Made by a program: the position numbers and the translations under genes. From contig JAEXAH010000018.1 in NCBI GenBank assembly GCA_023458315.1, forward strand, positions 31,328 to 95,327: 64,000 nt of DNA, written 5' to 3'. The notes below the pieces were generated by a model, which had not been told where the DNA came from, searched no databases, and was given only the letters and a program-made list of their open reading frames with translations. The stretch is from Pseudomonadota bacterium (GTDB taxonomy: Bacteria > Pseudomonadota > Alphaproteobacteria > Rhodospirillales > Magnetospirillaceae). This document shows, in pieces, positions 36,004 to 43,837 of the stretch. Positions within the stretch are counted from its first letter, which is position 1. Every line of letters starts with the position of its first letter.

Positions 36004-37209
36004 TTATGTACGGGGCTCGGGCGCGCGCAGGGTCAGGTGGCGGCCGAACGCCTTGAGGTCCTTGGCGCAGGCCCCCGCCGCCACCGCGTCCGCCATGCCG
36101 TCGGCATCGACGCACACCAGCCCGGCCAGCACGGCAGGGCCGTAATCGAACAGCCGCGGCGTCAGCGGCGTGCCCGGCCCGACCAGGGCCACCGGCACCT
36201 CGGCCGCCGCCCGCAACAGGCCGGGCAGGGTGTGGTTGACCAGGGCCGAGGCGGTGATCAGCACGCCCTCGGCCCCCGGCAGCAGCCATTGCGCCGCCTC
36301 GGCCGGGAACTGGCCGGGGGCGGGGGCGCGCTCCACCACCCGCGCGCCGGGCAGACGGTCGGCGATGCCGGGAAAGGCGCCGACCACCACCAGCCCGGCC
36401 GGATCGCACTCCAGCGCGTCCAGGCCGTTGGCGGCGTCGCCGTCCAGGTCGAAGCGATTGTAATGGGCGTTGATGGCCGCCATGCCCACGGCCGCCGTCA
36501 CCCCGTCCCACGACCGCGCCAGGGCGGCCAGGCCGCGCAGCGACAGCCCGGCGCTGTCCGGCGCCGCCCCTTCGGGCCGTTGCGCCAGACCGATTCCGTG
36601 CGGTCCTTCGACCATCACCCAGCCGGACCCGTGCACCACCCGGCGCACCGCGTCCTCGGCCACCCCCAGGATCAGATCGTCATACAGCCGTTCCGGCCCC
36701 CACCACCGCCACAGCGCGGCACGATCCGGCGCCAGCAACTGGCCGCGCCCGCCCGTGAAGGCCAGCCATTCCCCCAGATAGGCGGCGGGCAGGGCGGTCA
36801 GCAGCGGCACCCCCGCCACCATGGTCTGCAACATCTCGGCCGCCAGCCCGCCGCCGGTGATTTCCACCTTGGCGAATTTGTTGGCGAACACCACGTCGGC
36901 GCCGCCCGCCACCGCCCGCCGCAGCGCCCCCGAGGCTTCGGCCAGGGCAGCGGGGTCAAGGGCGCAGGAACTGGAATCCCGTCCCAGATCCTGGCTGAGA
37001 TTGATGCGGCGGCCGCTGTCCAGTTCCACCACCTCCATGGTGCATTTGCAGCCGTCGGCGCCCAGCCGGGTGTCCTGGATGACGCCGCCGACGCGGAAAC
37101 CGCGCGCCGCCAGTTCGGCGGCAAAGGCGGCCAGCAGCGCCTCGGGCGAGGATTCGGCGGGATGGATCACCGCCCCGATGGCGGGACGGGGCGGCAGGCG
37201 ATCGGCCAT
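36004..37209 (-). CDS. DUF2478-DUF364 fusion protein, likely molybdenum-related
   Basis: 401 residues. The first part (about 1-165) matches the DUF2478 style seen beside molybdenum genes: AIGAVIHPAES, VGGVIQDTR, CKCTMEVVEL and FANKFAKVE. The second part (about 235-390) matches DUF364, a Rossmann-like putative metal-chelation domain: VVVGAFPG, GVLITASALVNHTLPGLL and ALVGPGTPLTPRLFDYG. Both families tend to lie near molybdenum uptake or cofactor genes, and moaA is divergent 161 bases away. I infer a role in molybdenum or another metal. The function is not established. Confidence 0.75.
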   Translation of the reverse strand: MADRLPPRPAIGAVIHPAESSPEALLAAFAAELAARGFRVGGVIQDTRLGADGCKCTMEVVELDSGRRINLSQDLGRDSSSCALDPAALAEASGALRRAVAGGADVVFANKFAKVEITGGGLAAEMLQTMVAGVPLLTALPAAYLGEWLAFTGGRGQLLAPDRAALWRWWGPERLYDDLILGVAEDAVRRVVHGSGWVMVEGPHGIGLAQRPEGAAPDSAGLSLRGLAALARSWDGVTAAVGMAAINAHYNRFDLDGDAANGLDALECDPAGLVVVGAFPGIADRLPGARVVERAPAPGQFPAEAAQWLLPGAEGVLITASALVNHTLPGLLRAAAEVPVALVGPGTPLTPRLFDYGPAVLAGLVCVDADGMADAVAAGACAKDLKAFGRHLTLRAPEPRT

Positions 37210-37235
37210 GGGGGTGCTCCGGTGGGGGAAGAACC

Positions 37236-37251
37236 CGCTGAAAACTCAGCG
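37236..37251. repeat. Short hairpin in the moaA/DUF2478 divergent region
   Basis: CGCTGA-AAAC-TCAGCG, six-base arms and four-base loop, 27 bases upstream of the DUF2478-DUF364 start. It could be an operator or part of its leader. I do not see the long structure of a known molybdenum-cofactor riboswitch. Confidence 0.35.
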
Positions 37252-37370
37252 ATTTCCACAAACACTACAGGGTTGCTTGACCAAAGCTAAGTCTCGTTTT
37301 TCACGCGGCGGCGATACTACAATTGGTCAGACCGCACCACCATATGAGCGGCATGGAAAGGTATCCCGCG

Positions 37371-38357
37371 ATGATCGACCCTTTCGGTCGCCAGGTCAGC
37401 TATCTGCGCGTGTCGGTCACGGATCGCTGTGACCTGCGCTGTGTCTATTGCATGGCCGAGGACATGACCTTTCTGCCCAAGGCCGAATTGCTGTCGCTGG
37501 AGGAACTGGAACGGCTGTGCGGCGCCTTCGTGCGCAAGGGCGTGCGCAAGATCCGCCTGACCGGCGGCGAGCCGCTGGTGCGGCGCGGCGTCATGGAACT
37601 GGTGCGCGGGCTGGGCGGGCTGGTGGCGGCGGGCGCCCTGGACGAACTGACCCTGACCACCAACGGCACCCAACTGGCGAAACACGCCGAGGGACTGGCC
37701 GCCGCCGGCATCCGCCGCATCAACGTGTCGCTGGACACCCTGGACCCGGCCAAGTTCGCGGGCATCAGCCGCTGGGGCCGTCTGGAACAGGTGCTGGACG
37801 GCATCATGGCGGCCAAGGCGGCGGGCCTGCACGTCAAGATCAACGCGGTGGCGCTGAAGGGCGTGAACGAGGACGAATACGACCGCATGGTGGAATGGTG
37901 CGGCGGCCACGGTTTCGACCTGTGCCTGATCGAAACCATGCCGTTGGGCGAAATCCACGCCGACCGCACCGAGCAATACCTGCCGCTGTCCACCGTGCGG
38001 GCCCGGCTGGAACGGAATTGGCGCCTGGAGCCCAGCGACTACCGCACCGGCGGCCCGGCGCGCTATTGGCGGGTGGGGGAAACCGGCGGCCGGGTCGGCT
38101 TCATCACCCCCATGACCCACAATTTCTGTGAAAGCTGCAACCGGGTGCGCGTCACCTGCACCGGCACGCTGTACATGTGCCTGGGGCAAGAGGACGCCAC
38201 CGATCTGCGGGCGCCGCTGCGCGCCAGCGAGGGCGACCACCTGCTGGAAGCCGCCATCGACGCCGCCATCGCCCGCAAGCCCAAGGGCCACGATTTCGTC
38301 ATCGACCGTGGCGCCGCCCCGGCGCTGGGCCGCCACATGAGCGTCACCGGCGGCTGA
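37371..38357 (+). CDS. moaA: GTP 3',8-cyclase MoaA
   Basis: 328 residues from ATG 37371, which has GGAAAGG nine bases upstream; ATG 37353 and 37344 are in-frame alternatives. The radical-SAM cluster is Cys20, Cys24, Cys27 in CDLRCVYC. The second cluster is in NFCESCNRVRVTC...YMC (Cys near 253, 256 and 270). The protein ends in Gly-Gly, as needed by MoaA. It makes the first intermediate of molybdopterin from GTP. No other moa gene is adjacent in this window. Confidence 0.96.
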   Translation: MIDPFGRQVSYLRVSVTDRCDLRCVYCMAEDMTFLPKAELLSLEELERLCGAFVRKGVRKIRLTGGEPLVRRGVMELVRGLGGLVAAGALDELTLTTNGTQLAKHAEGLAAAGIRRINVSLDTLDPAKFAGISRWGRLEQVLDGIMAAKAAGLHVKINAVALKGVNEDEYDRMVEWCGGHGFDLCLIETMPLGEIHADRTEQYLPLSTVRARLERNWRLEPSDYRTGGPARYWRVGETGGRVGFITPMTHNFCESCNRVRVTCTGTLYMCLGQEDATDLRAPLRASEGDHLLEAAIDAAIARKPKGHDFVIDRGAAPALGRHMSVTGG

Positions 38358-38366
38358 CCCGCCGGA

Positions 38367-39416
38367 TCAGCCCAGCCGCCGCCGCAATTCCGCCAGCCGG
38401 TCGGGATGCACCGCCAGCACGTTGAGCTGGCCGGGCAACTGGAAGCGCTGCACCGGCAGGAACGGCACCAGCGCCAGTTCGGTGCGGCCGTCGGCCGGGG
38501 GCTTCATATCGATGCAGTCGCGGCCACCGGCCACCCAGCCGGGATAGAAAAAGCGATAGCCCAGCCCGGCCAGCAATGCGAACGGGTCCAGGGTCAGGGC
38601 AGGGCGGTCGCGGTGCAGCCAGTTTTCGAACACCACGAACGGCCGGGCGCGTTCCAGCACCGCGCGGGCGCCGACCAGCACTTCCAGTTCGTGATCCTCG
38701 GCGTCGATCTTGATGACGTCGGCATCGGGCAGGCCCAGCGTGTCCAACCGCGCCAGCCGCACCTTGGTGCCGCCTTCCTCGCCCAGACGGGCCAGGCCGC
38801 TTTGCACGCCATCGGAAAAGGCCATGCTGGATTCGCCGTCCTGGTCGGCCAGGGCGACGTCGTGGCAGCGCACGCGGTCGGCCAACCCCGCCTGCTCGAC
38901 CACCGAGGCCAGATCGCGGAAGGTTTCCGGGAACGGCTCGAACGCGTGCACCGTGCCGGAAAAGCCGGGACGGCTGGCCACCAGCAGGCTGTACCAGCCC
39001 CAATTGGCGCCCACGTCCACGAAAACCGAATCGTCGGCCACCAGCCGGTCCAGCAAGGCCGAGGTTTCCGGTTCGTACACCGGCAGGCTTTGCGGCAGGT
39101 AAAAGGCGCCGAACTGGGTGTTGCGGGCGTTGAAGCGCACCTCGCGCTCGGCCCCGCCGACCCGCACGCCGACCCGGCCCTCGCCACCCAGGCCCAGCGC
39201 CAGCGCCAGCCGGAACAACCGCTTGGCGGGCTTGCCGACGAACCGTTTGGACAGGCGGCGGCGCACCCGGAAGGCGGCGCGGTGCAACCGGCTGAGCGGC
39301 GGCAGGTGACGCACGCTGAACGGCGTGCGCAGGCTGACGGCGCAGCGGATCACATCTTCGGCGGAAATATCGGTCGACGGAGTATCGGTCACGGGGGCCC
39401 CCTTGCGTTCCGACAT
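38367..39416 (-). CDS. FkbM-family methyltransferase
   Basis: 349 residues. VFVDVGANWGWYSLLVA (about 137-153) is the SAM-binding motif I, HAFEPFPETFRDL the acidic loop, and VIKIDAEDHELEVLVGA the conserved FkbM segment. These enzymes O-methylate sugars or lipids and are frequent in glycan loci. Convergent with moaA (nine-base gap). ATG 39416 has GGA and AGG upstream; GTG 39392, with AAGGGGG five bases before it, is an equally good start and would remove eight residues. A basic, Arg-rich patch covers about residues 38-65. Confidence 0.85.
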   Translation of the reverse strand: MSERKGAPVTDTPSTDISAEDVIRCAVSLRTPFSVRHLPPLSRLHRAAFRVRRRLSKRFVGKPAKRLFRLALALGLGGEGRVGVRVGGAEREVRFNARNTQFGAFYLPQSLPVYEPETSALLDRLVADDSVFVDVGANWGWYSLLVASRPGFSGTVHAFEPFPETFRDLASVVEQAGLADRVRCHDVALADQDGESSMAFSDGVQSGLARLGEEGGTKVRLARLDTLGLPDADVIKIDAEDHELEVLVGARAVLERARPFVVFENWLHRDRPALTLDPFALLAGLGYRFFYPGWVAGGRDCIDMKPPADGRTELALVPFLPVQRFQLPGQLNVLAVHPDRLAELRRRLG

Positions 39417-39515
39417 CCTTTTCCGCCATGCGCCCGCCCACGGCAAGACGAAATGTTCCGGCCCGCCACGGCGCGGTGTATAGTGCCGCCCTCTGCATCC
39501 GGGTGGGCCGTTCCC

Positions 39516-40283
39516 ATGGATTTTTCCAAGATCGCCTTTGTGTCCGCCGACACCGAGGCGGGCAACGCCGGGCGCAAGCGCCTGGAAGACCGCTACGAAC
39601 ACGTGCCGCCGGAACAGGCCGACCTGATCGTCGCCCTGGGCGGCGACGGCTTCATGCTGGAAGTGCTGCACCGCTATATCGACCGCCATGTGCCCATCTA
39701 CGGCATGAATCGCGGCTCGGTCGGCTTTCTGATGAACAGCTTCCGCGAGCACGGCCTGATCGACCGGCTGCGCAAGGCGGAAAGCGTGGTGCTGCACCCG
39801 CTGCGCATGCGGGCCAAACTGCGCGACGGCACCCAAATCGAGGCCCTGGCCATCAACGAGGTGTCGCTGCTGCGCGAAACCCGGCAGGCGGCCAAGGTGC
39901 TGATCCGCATCGACGGCAAGCAACGCCTGGACGAGCTGATCTGCGACGGCGTGCTGGTGTCCAGCCCGGCCGGGTCCACCGCCTATAACCTGTCGGCGCA
40001 CGGCCCGATCATTCCGCTGGGCGCGGGCATCCTGGCGCTGACCCCCATTTCCGCCTTCCGCCCCCGGCGCTGGCGCGGCGCCCTGCTGCCGCATACCGCC
40101 CAGGTCAGTTTCGAGATCCTGGAGGCCGACAAGCGCCCGGTCTCGGCGGTGGCCGATTACACCGAGGCCCGCGACGTGGCCGAAGTGGACGTGCGCGAGG
40201 ACCGGTCCATCGACCTGACCCTGCTGTTCGACCCGGAACACAATCTGGAAGAACGCATCATCGCCGAACAATTTGTCCCATAA
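39516..40283 (+). CDS. nadK: NAD kinase
   Basis: 255 residues. LIVALGGDGFMLE contains the GGDG motif (42-45), and NRGSVGFLMN and AINEVSLLRE are the other family blocks; SSPAGSTAYNLSAHGP is the NAD-binding segment. It phosphorylates NAD to NADP in the cytoplasm. Short N-terminus typical of alphaproteobacterial NadK. The stop is 10 bases before the cupin gene, so the two may be co-transcribed. Confidence 0.94.
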   Translation: MDFSKIAFVSADTEAGNAGRKRLEDRYEHVPPEQADLIVALGGDGFMLEVLHRYIDRHVPIYGMNRGSVGFLMNSFREHGLIDRLRKAESVVLHPLRMRAKLRDGTQIEALAINEVSLLRETRQAAKVLIRIDGKQRLDELICDGVLVSSPAGSTAYNLSAHGPIIPLGAGILALTPISAFRPRRWRGALLPHTAQVSFEILEADKRPVSAVADYTEARDVAEVDVREDRSIDLTLLFDPEHNLEERIIAEQFVP

Positions 40284-40293
40284 GGGTTGGGCC

Positions 40294-40854
40294 GTGAAGC
40301 TGATCACCGCCGCGCATCTGGCCGACATGGCCGCCGCCGCCGGAACGGCGCCGCGCCGCCGCACCCACGCCACCCTGCACGACGAATCCGCCGACCCGGT
40401 GCAGCGCGTGGTCATCGCGTTGCAGCCCGGCACCTATGTGCGGCCCCACCGCCATGTCGATACGGTATGGGAATTGTTCGCGGTTCTGGATGGCGCCCTG
40501 GCGGTGCTGACCTTCGACGCGGCGGGCAAAGTCACCGGCCGCCATGAATTGCGGCCGGGCGGCGACCGCATCGCCCAACTGGCGCCGGGTCAATGGCACA
40601 GCGTGGTCGCCCTGGCGCCGGACACCCTGGCGCTGGAGGTCAAACCCGGCCCCTATCGTCCGACCACCGACAAGGATTTCGCCGCCTGGGCCCCCGCCGA
40701 AGGCCAAGACGGCGCCGCCGCCATGGTGGCGTGGCTGGAACAGGCGCAGCCCGGGGCTACGCCGTCGGGCCGACCTGCTCCGCCAGCCGTGCCACCACCC
40801 GCACCAGACGGTCCAGATCCTGATCGCGGCTCAGGCGGTGGTCGCCGTCCTTGA
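40294..40854 (+). CDS. WbuC-family cupin-fold protein
   Basis: 186 residues from GTG 40294, which has AAGGG ten bases upstream. The cupin core shows RPHRHVDTVWELFAVLDGAL (metal-binding His residues, then the sheet) and APGQWHSVVAL, in the WbuC style found in O-antigen loci; the reaction of this family is unknown to me. The last 30 residues are a Pro/Gly-rich tail that lies antisense over the end of the hydrolase gene (98-base convergent overlap). The tail may be a by-product of a lost stop codon. Confidence 0.7.
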   Translation: MKLITAAHLADMAAAAGTAPRRRTHATLHDESADPVQRVVIALQPGTYVRPHRHVDTVWELFAVLDGALAVLTFDAAGKVTGRHELRPGGDRIAQLAPGQWHSVVALAPDTLALEVKPGPYRPTTDKDFAAWAPAEGQDGAAAMVAWLEQAQPGATPSGRPAPPAVPPPAPDGPDPDRGSGGGRRP

Positions 40855-41554
40855 CCAGCATCACTTCGACATCCTCGGATGCCAGGCTGTCGGCGATGCG
40901 CAGCGCCGTCTGCCACGGCACGTCGGCATCCTTCTGGCCCTGGATCAGCCGCACCGGGCAATACAGGTTGACGGCATCGCGCAGCAACAGGTGGTTGCGG
41001 CCGTCCTCGATCAGCAGGCGCGGGATGATCCAGGGATTGTCCGGCTCGTAGCAGTTTTCCTCGACCACGTGGCCCTGTTCGATCAACTGGCGCTTCTGCT
41101 CGGGGCTGAAGGCGTTCCACATCAGATCCTCGGTGAAATCCGGCGCGGCGGCGACGCCCACCAGACCGGCGATGCGCGGCCGCAGCCGCAACGCCGTCAG
41201 CAGGGCGATCCAGCCGCCCAGGCTGGACCCCACCAGGATTTGCGGGCCACGGGTCAGGGCCGCCACCGCCGTTTCGGCATCGTCGGCCCAACGGCTGACG
41301 CAACCGTCCTCGACCTTGCCCGAGCTTTGACCGTGGCCGAACATGTCGAAGCACAGGAAGGCGCGGCCGGTGTCGCGGCACCATGCCTCCAACGCCTGCG
41401 CCTTGCCGCCGGACATGTCGGAACGGTAGCCGTGGATGAACACCACGCCGGGATTAACGCCATCGAGGCGACGGTAGGCGATGGACGCGCCGCCGTCGCG
41501 TGCTAATATCCCGGCCCCGGACGCCCCGGGGGCGGCGTTGGTCGCTTCAGCCAT
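40757..41554 (-). CDS. Alpha/beta hydrolase (ABHD10-like)
   Basis: 265 residues. VVFIHGYRSDMSGGK is the oxyanion strand, the nucleophile Ser is in VGSSLGGW (about 111), the Asp in GQKDADVPW (about 206) and the His in DGDHRLS (about 238). The pattern is that of ABHD10/serine-aminopeptidase-like esterases. Cytoplasmic by appearance. Divergent from the GT4 gene at 41577 by only 22 bases, so the promoters of the two must overlap the other coding region. Substrate unknown. Confidence 0.87.
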   Translation of the reverse strand: MAEATNAAPGASGAGILARDGGASIAYRRLDGVNPGVVFIHGYRSDMSGGKAQALEAWCRDTGRAFLCFDMFGHGQSSGKVEDGCVSRWADDAETAVAALTRGPQILVGSSLGGWIALLTALRLRPRIAGLVGVAAAPDFTEDLMWNAFSPEQKRQLIEQGHVVEENCYEPDNPWIIPRLLIEDGRNHLLLRDAVNLYCPVRLIQGQKDADVPWQTALRIADSLASEDVEVMLVKDGDHRLSRDQDLDRLVRVVARLAEQVGPTA

Positions 41555-41576
41555 TTGCGTGAAAATTCCTTAGCCT

Positions 41577-42830
41577 ATGTCCATGGACGAAACCTCCCCC
41601 ATCGATGCCTTGCCGAAGGCCGCCCGTCAATCACCCTTGGCCGATGGCCGCGCGCCCTGCGTGTTGCAGGTGCTGCCCGCTTTGGTCACGGGCGGCGTCG
41701 AACGCGGCACGGTGGAAATCGCCCAGGCCCTGACCGAAGCCGGGTACAAGGCGGTGGTGGCCAGCGCGGGCGGCCCCCTGGTGCGCGAGCTGACCCGCTG
41801 CGGCGCCGTGCATGTGGAACTGCCGGTGGGCAGCAAGAACCCGCTGGTGATGCGCGCCAACGTCAGGCGCCTGGAAGCGGTGATCCGCGGGCACCAGGTG
41901 GACATCGTCCACGCCCGCTCGCGCGCCCCGGCCTGGAGCGCGCTGGCCGCCGCCAACCGCACCGGCGCCCATTTCATGACCACCTTCCACGGCACCTACA
42001 ACCTGGGGGGCTTCGGCCTCAAGCACTTCTATAATTCGGTGATGACCAAGGGCGAGCGGGTCATCGCCATCTCGGAATTCATCGCCGAGCACATGCGCCG
42101 CGTCTATGGCGTCGCCCCGGAAAAGATCCGGGTGATCCATCGCGGCGTCGACCTGACCAAGTTCGACCCGGTCCGCGTCAGCGCCGAGCGCATCATCGCC
42201 CTGGCCCATCGCTGGCGCCTGCCCGACGGCTATCCGGTGATCATGCTGCCCGGCCGCCTGACCCGCTGGAAGGGCCAGGAAGTGCTGATCCGCGCCTTGG
42301 CCGAACTGGGCCGCCACGACATCCGCTGTCTGCTGGTGGGGTCCGACCAGGGCCGCGCGGGCTATCGCCAGGAACTGACCGACCTGATCGCCCGGCTGGG
42401 CCTGACCGACGTGGTGCACATCGTCGACGAATGCAGCGACATGCCCGCCGCCTATATGCTGACCGACGTGGTGGTGTCGGCCTCGACCGACCCCGAGGCG
42501 TTCGGCCGCGTGGTCGCCGAGGCCCAAGCCATGGGCCGCCCGGTCATCGCGTCCGACCATGGCGGACCGCGCGAATCCATCCTGCCCGGCCGCACCGGCT
42601 GGCTGACAGCTCCCGGCGATCCCCATGCCCTGGCCGCCGCCCTGGACCGCTTCCTGGCGCTGTCGGCCGAGGAGCGCGGCGACATGGCCGCCCTGGCGCA
42701 AAGCTTCGTCCGCGCCAATTTCAGCAAGGAAGCCATGTGCGAACGCACCCTGGCGGTCTATGACGAAATCCTGCGCGGCGACCCGGCGGTGGTGCAGAAC
42801 ATCCAGCCGGTGGACCCGGAGGCGGCGTGA
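41577..42830 (+). CDS. GT4 glycosyltransferase
   Basis: 417 residues; ATG 41583 is an alternative two codons on. VLPALVTGGVERGTVEIAQAL is the N-terminal acceptor loop (first 20 residues named), GRLTRWKGQEVLI the middle motif and PEAFGRVVAEAQAMGRPVI the EX7E donor site (about 305-323). Family GT4 is typical of LPS-core and exopolysaccharide assembly. It overlaps the GT9 gene by four bases (GTGA), so the two probably act on the same glycan. Confidence 0.9.
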   Translation: MSMDETSPIDALPKAARQSPLADGRAPCVLQVLPALVTGGVERGTVEIAQALTEAGYKAVVASAGGPLVRELTRCGAVHVELPVGSKNPLVMRANVRRLEAVIRGHQVDIVHARSRAPAWSALAAANRTGAHFMTTFHGTYNLGGFGLKHFYNSVMTKGERVIAISEFIAEHMRRVYGVAPEKIRVIHRGVDLTKFDPVRVSAERIIALAHRWRLPDGYPVIMLPGRLTRWKGQEVLIRALAELGRHDIRCLLVGSDQGRAGYRQELTDLIARLGLTDVVHIVDECSDMPAAYMLTDVVVSASTDPEAFGRVVAEAQAMGRPVIASDHGGPRESILPGRTGWLTAPGDPHALAAALDRFLALSAEERGDMAALAQSFVRANFSKEAMCERTLAVYDEILRGDPAVVQNIQPVDPEAA

Positions 42831-43753
42831 CCGGACGTATTCTCGTCATCAAGCTGGGGGCGCTGGGCGATTTCGTCCAGGCGTTCGGGCCGTTCGCCGC
42901 CATCCGCGCCCATCACCCCGATGCCGAGATCACCCTGCTGACCACACGGCCCTATGCCGCCCTGGCCGCCGCCAGTCCGTATTTCGACCACGTCTGGATC
43001 GACGACAAGCCCAAGATGTGGCAGGTGGCCAAGGTGCTGAAGCTGCGTCGGCAGTTGGCATCGGGCCATTTCCGCCGGGTCTACGACCTTCAGACCTCGG
43101 ACCGTTCAAGCTGGTATTTCCGGCTGATGGGCGGCGAGGTCGAGTGGTCGGGCATCGCCCCCGGCTGCGATCTGCCCCATGCAAATCCTGATCGTGATCA
43201 TATGCACACGATCGAACGTCAGGCCGAGCAACTGGCCATGGCGGGCATCGATGCCGTGCCGCCGCCCGATCTGGACTGGGCGGAAGGCGCCGCCGACATC
43301 GGCCGCTTCGGCCTGCCCGGCCGCTTCGCCCTGCTGTGTCCGGGCGGCGCCGCCCACCGCCCGGCCAAGCGCTGGCCCGCCGAATGCTTCGCCGAAGCCG
43401 CGCGCTGGCTGGCCGGGGCAGGGGTCACGCCGGTGCTGCTGGGCACCGATGCCGAACGGGCCGAGATCGACATCATCCGCGCCGCCTGTCCCGCCGCCCT
43501 GTCGCTGGCGGGCAAGACCGGGTTCCTGGACATCCTGGGGCTGGGGCGCCGCGCCGTGCTGGCCCTGGGCAACGACACCGGCCCCATGCATCTGATCGCC
43601 ACCGCCGGATGCCCGTCGGTGGTGCTGTTCTCGCACGAGTCCAACCCCGATCTGTGCGCGCCGCGCGGCCGCGTCACCATCCTGCGCCGCCCCAGCCTGT
43701 CCGATCTGGACGGGGCCGAGGTGCAGCGGGCGCTGGCGGAATTGCTGGCCTGA
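42827..43753 (+). CDS. GT9 family glycosyltransferase (ADP-heptose:LPS heptosyltransferase-like)
   Basis: 308 residues from GTG 42827. RILVIKLGALGDFVQAFGP is the GT9 N-terminal signature, LLCPGGAAHRPAKRWP the first donor contact and LGNDTGPMHLIATAGCPSVVLF the second (about 255). Family members add heptose from ADP-heptose to the LPS inner core. A GmhB phosphatase for ADP-heptose synthesis is present elsewhere in the window, which supports heptose as the sugar. Coupled to the GT4 gene. Confidence 0.9.
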   Translation: MTGRILVIKLGALGDFVQAFGPFAAIRAHHPDAEITLLTTRPYAALAAASPYFDHVWIDDKPKMWQVAKVLKLRRQLASGHFRRVYDLQTSDRSSWYFRLMGGEVEWSGIAPGCDLPHANPDRDHMHTIERQAEQLAMAGIDAVPPPDLDWAEGAADIGRFGLPGRFALLCPGGAAHRPAKRWPAECFAEAARWLAGAGVTPVLLGTDAERAEIDIIRAACPAALSLAGKTGFLDILGLGRRAVLALGNDTGPMHLIATAGCPSVVLFSHESNPDLCAPRGRVTILRRPSLSDLDGAEVQRALAELLA

Positions 43754-43769
43754 ATCGCGCGAGCTTCCC

Positions 43770-43797
43770 TTGACTTGAAAGGCAAAGCGCCTACAGT
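43770..43797 (+). promoter_or_regulatory. Predicted sigma70-type promoter of thrS
   Basis: TTGACT (43770-43775), 16 bases, TACAGT (43792-43797), which lies 40 bases before the thrS ATG. It sits just after the GT9 stop and would separate thrS from the glycan genes. Predicted by eye; no T-box or attenuator structure is apparent in the short leader. Confidence 0.5.
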
Positions 43798-43837
43798 CGG
43801 GCGTTTCATAACCTTTCAAAGCAGAGAGCAGGTTCAC

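Noticed and set aside
37210..37370. Molybdenum-cofactor riboswitch before moaA
   Set aside because: Only short hairpins are visible; the leader does not show the long conserved structure.
39417..40433. Upstream extension of the FkbM methyltransferase frame
   Set aside because: The extension runs antisense through nadK and has no FkbM features; the family match begins near 39416.
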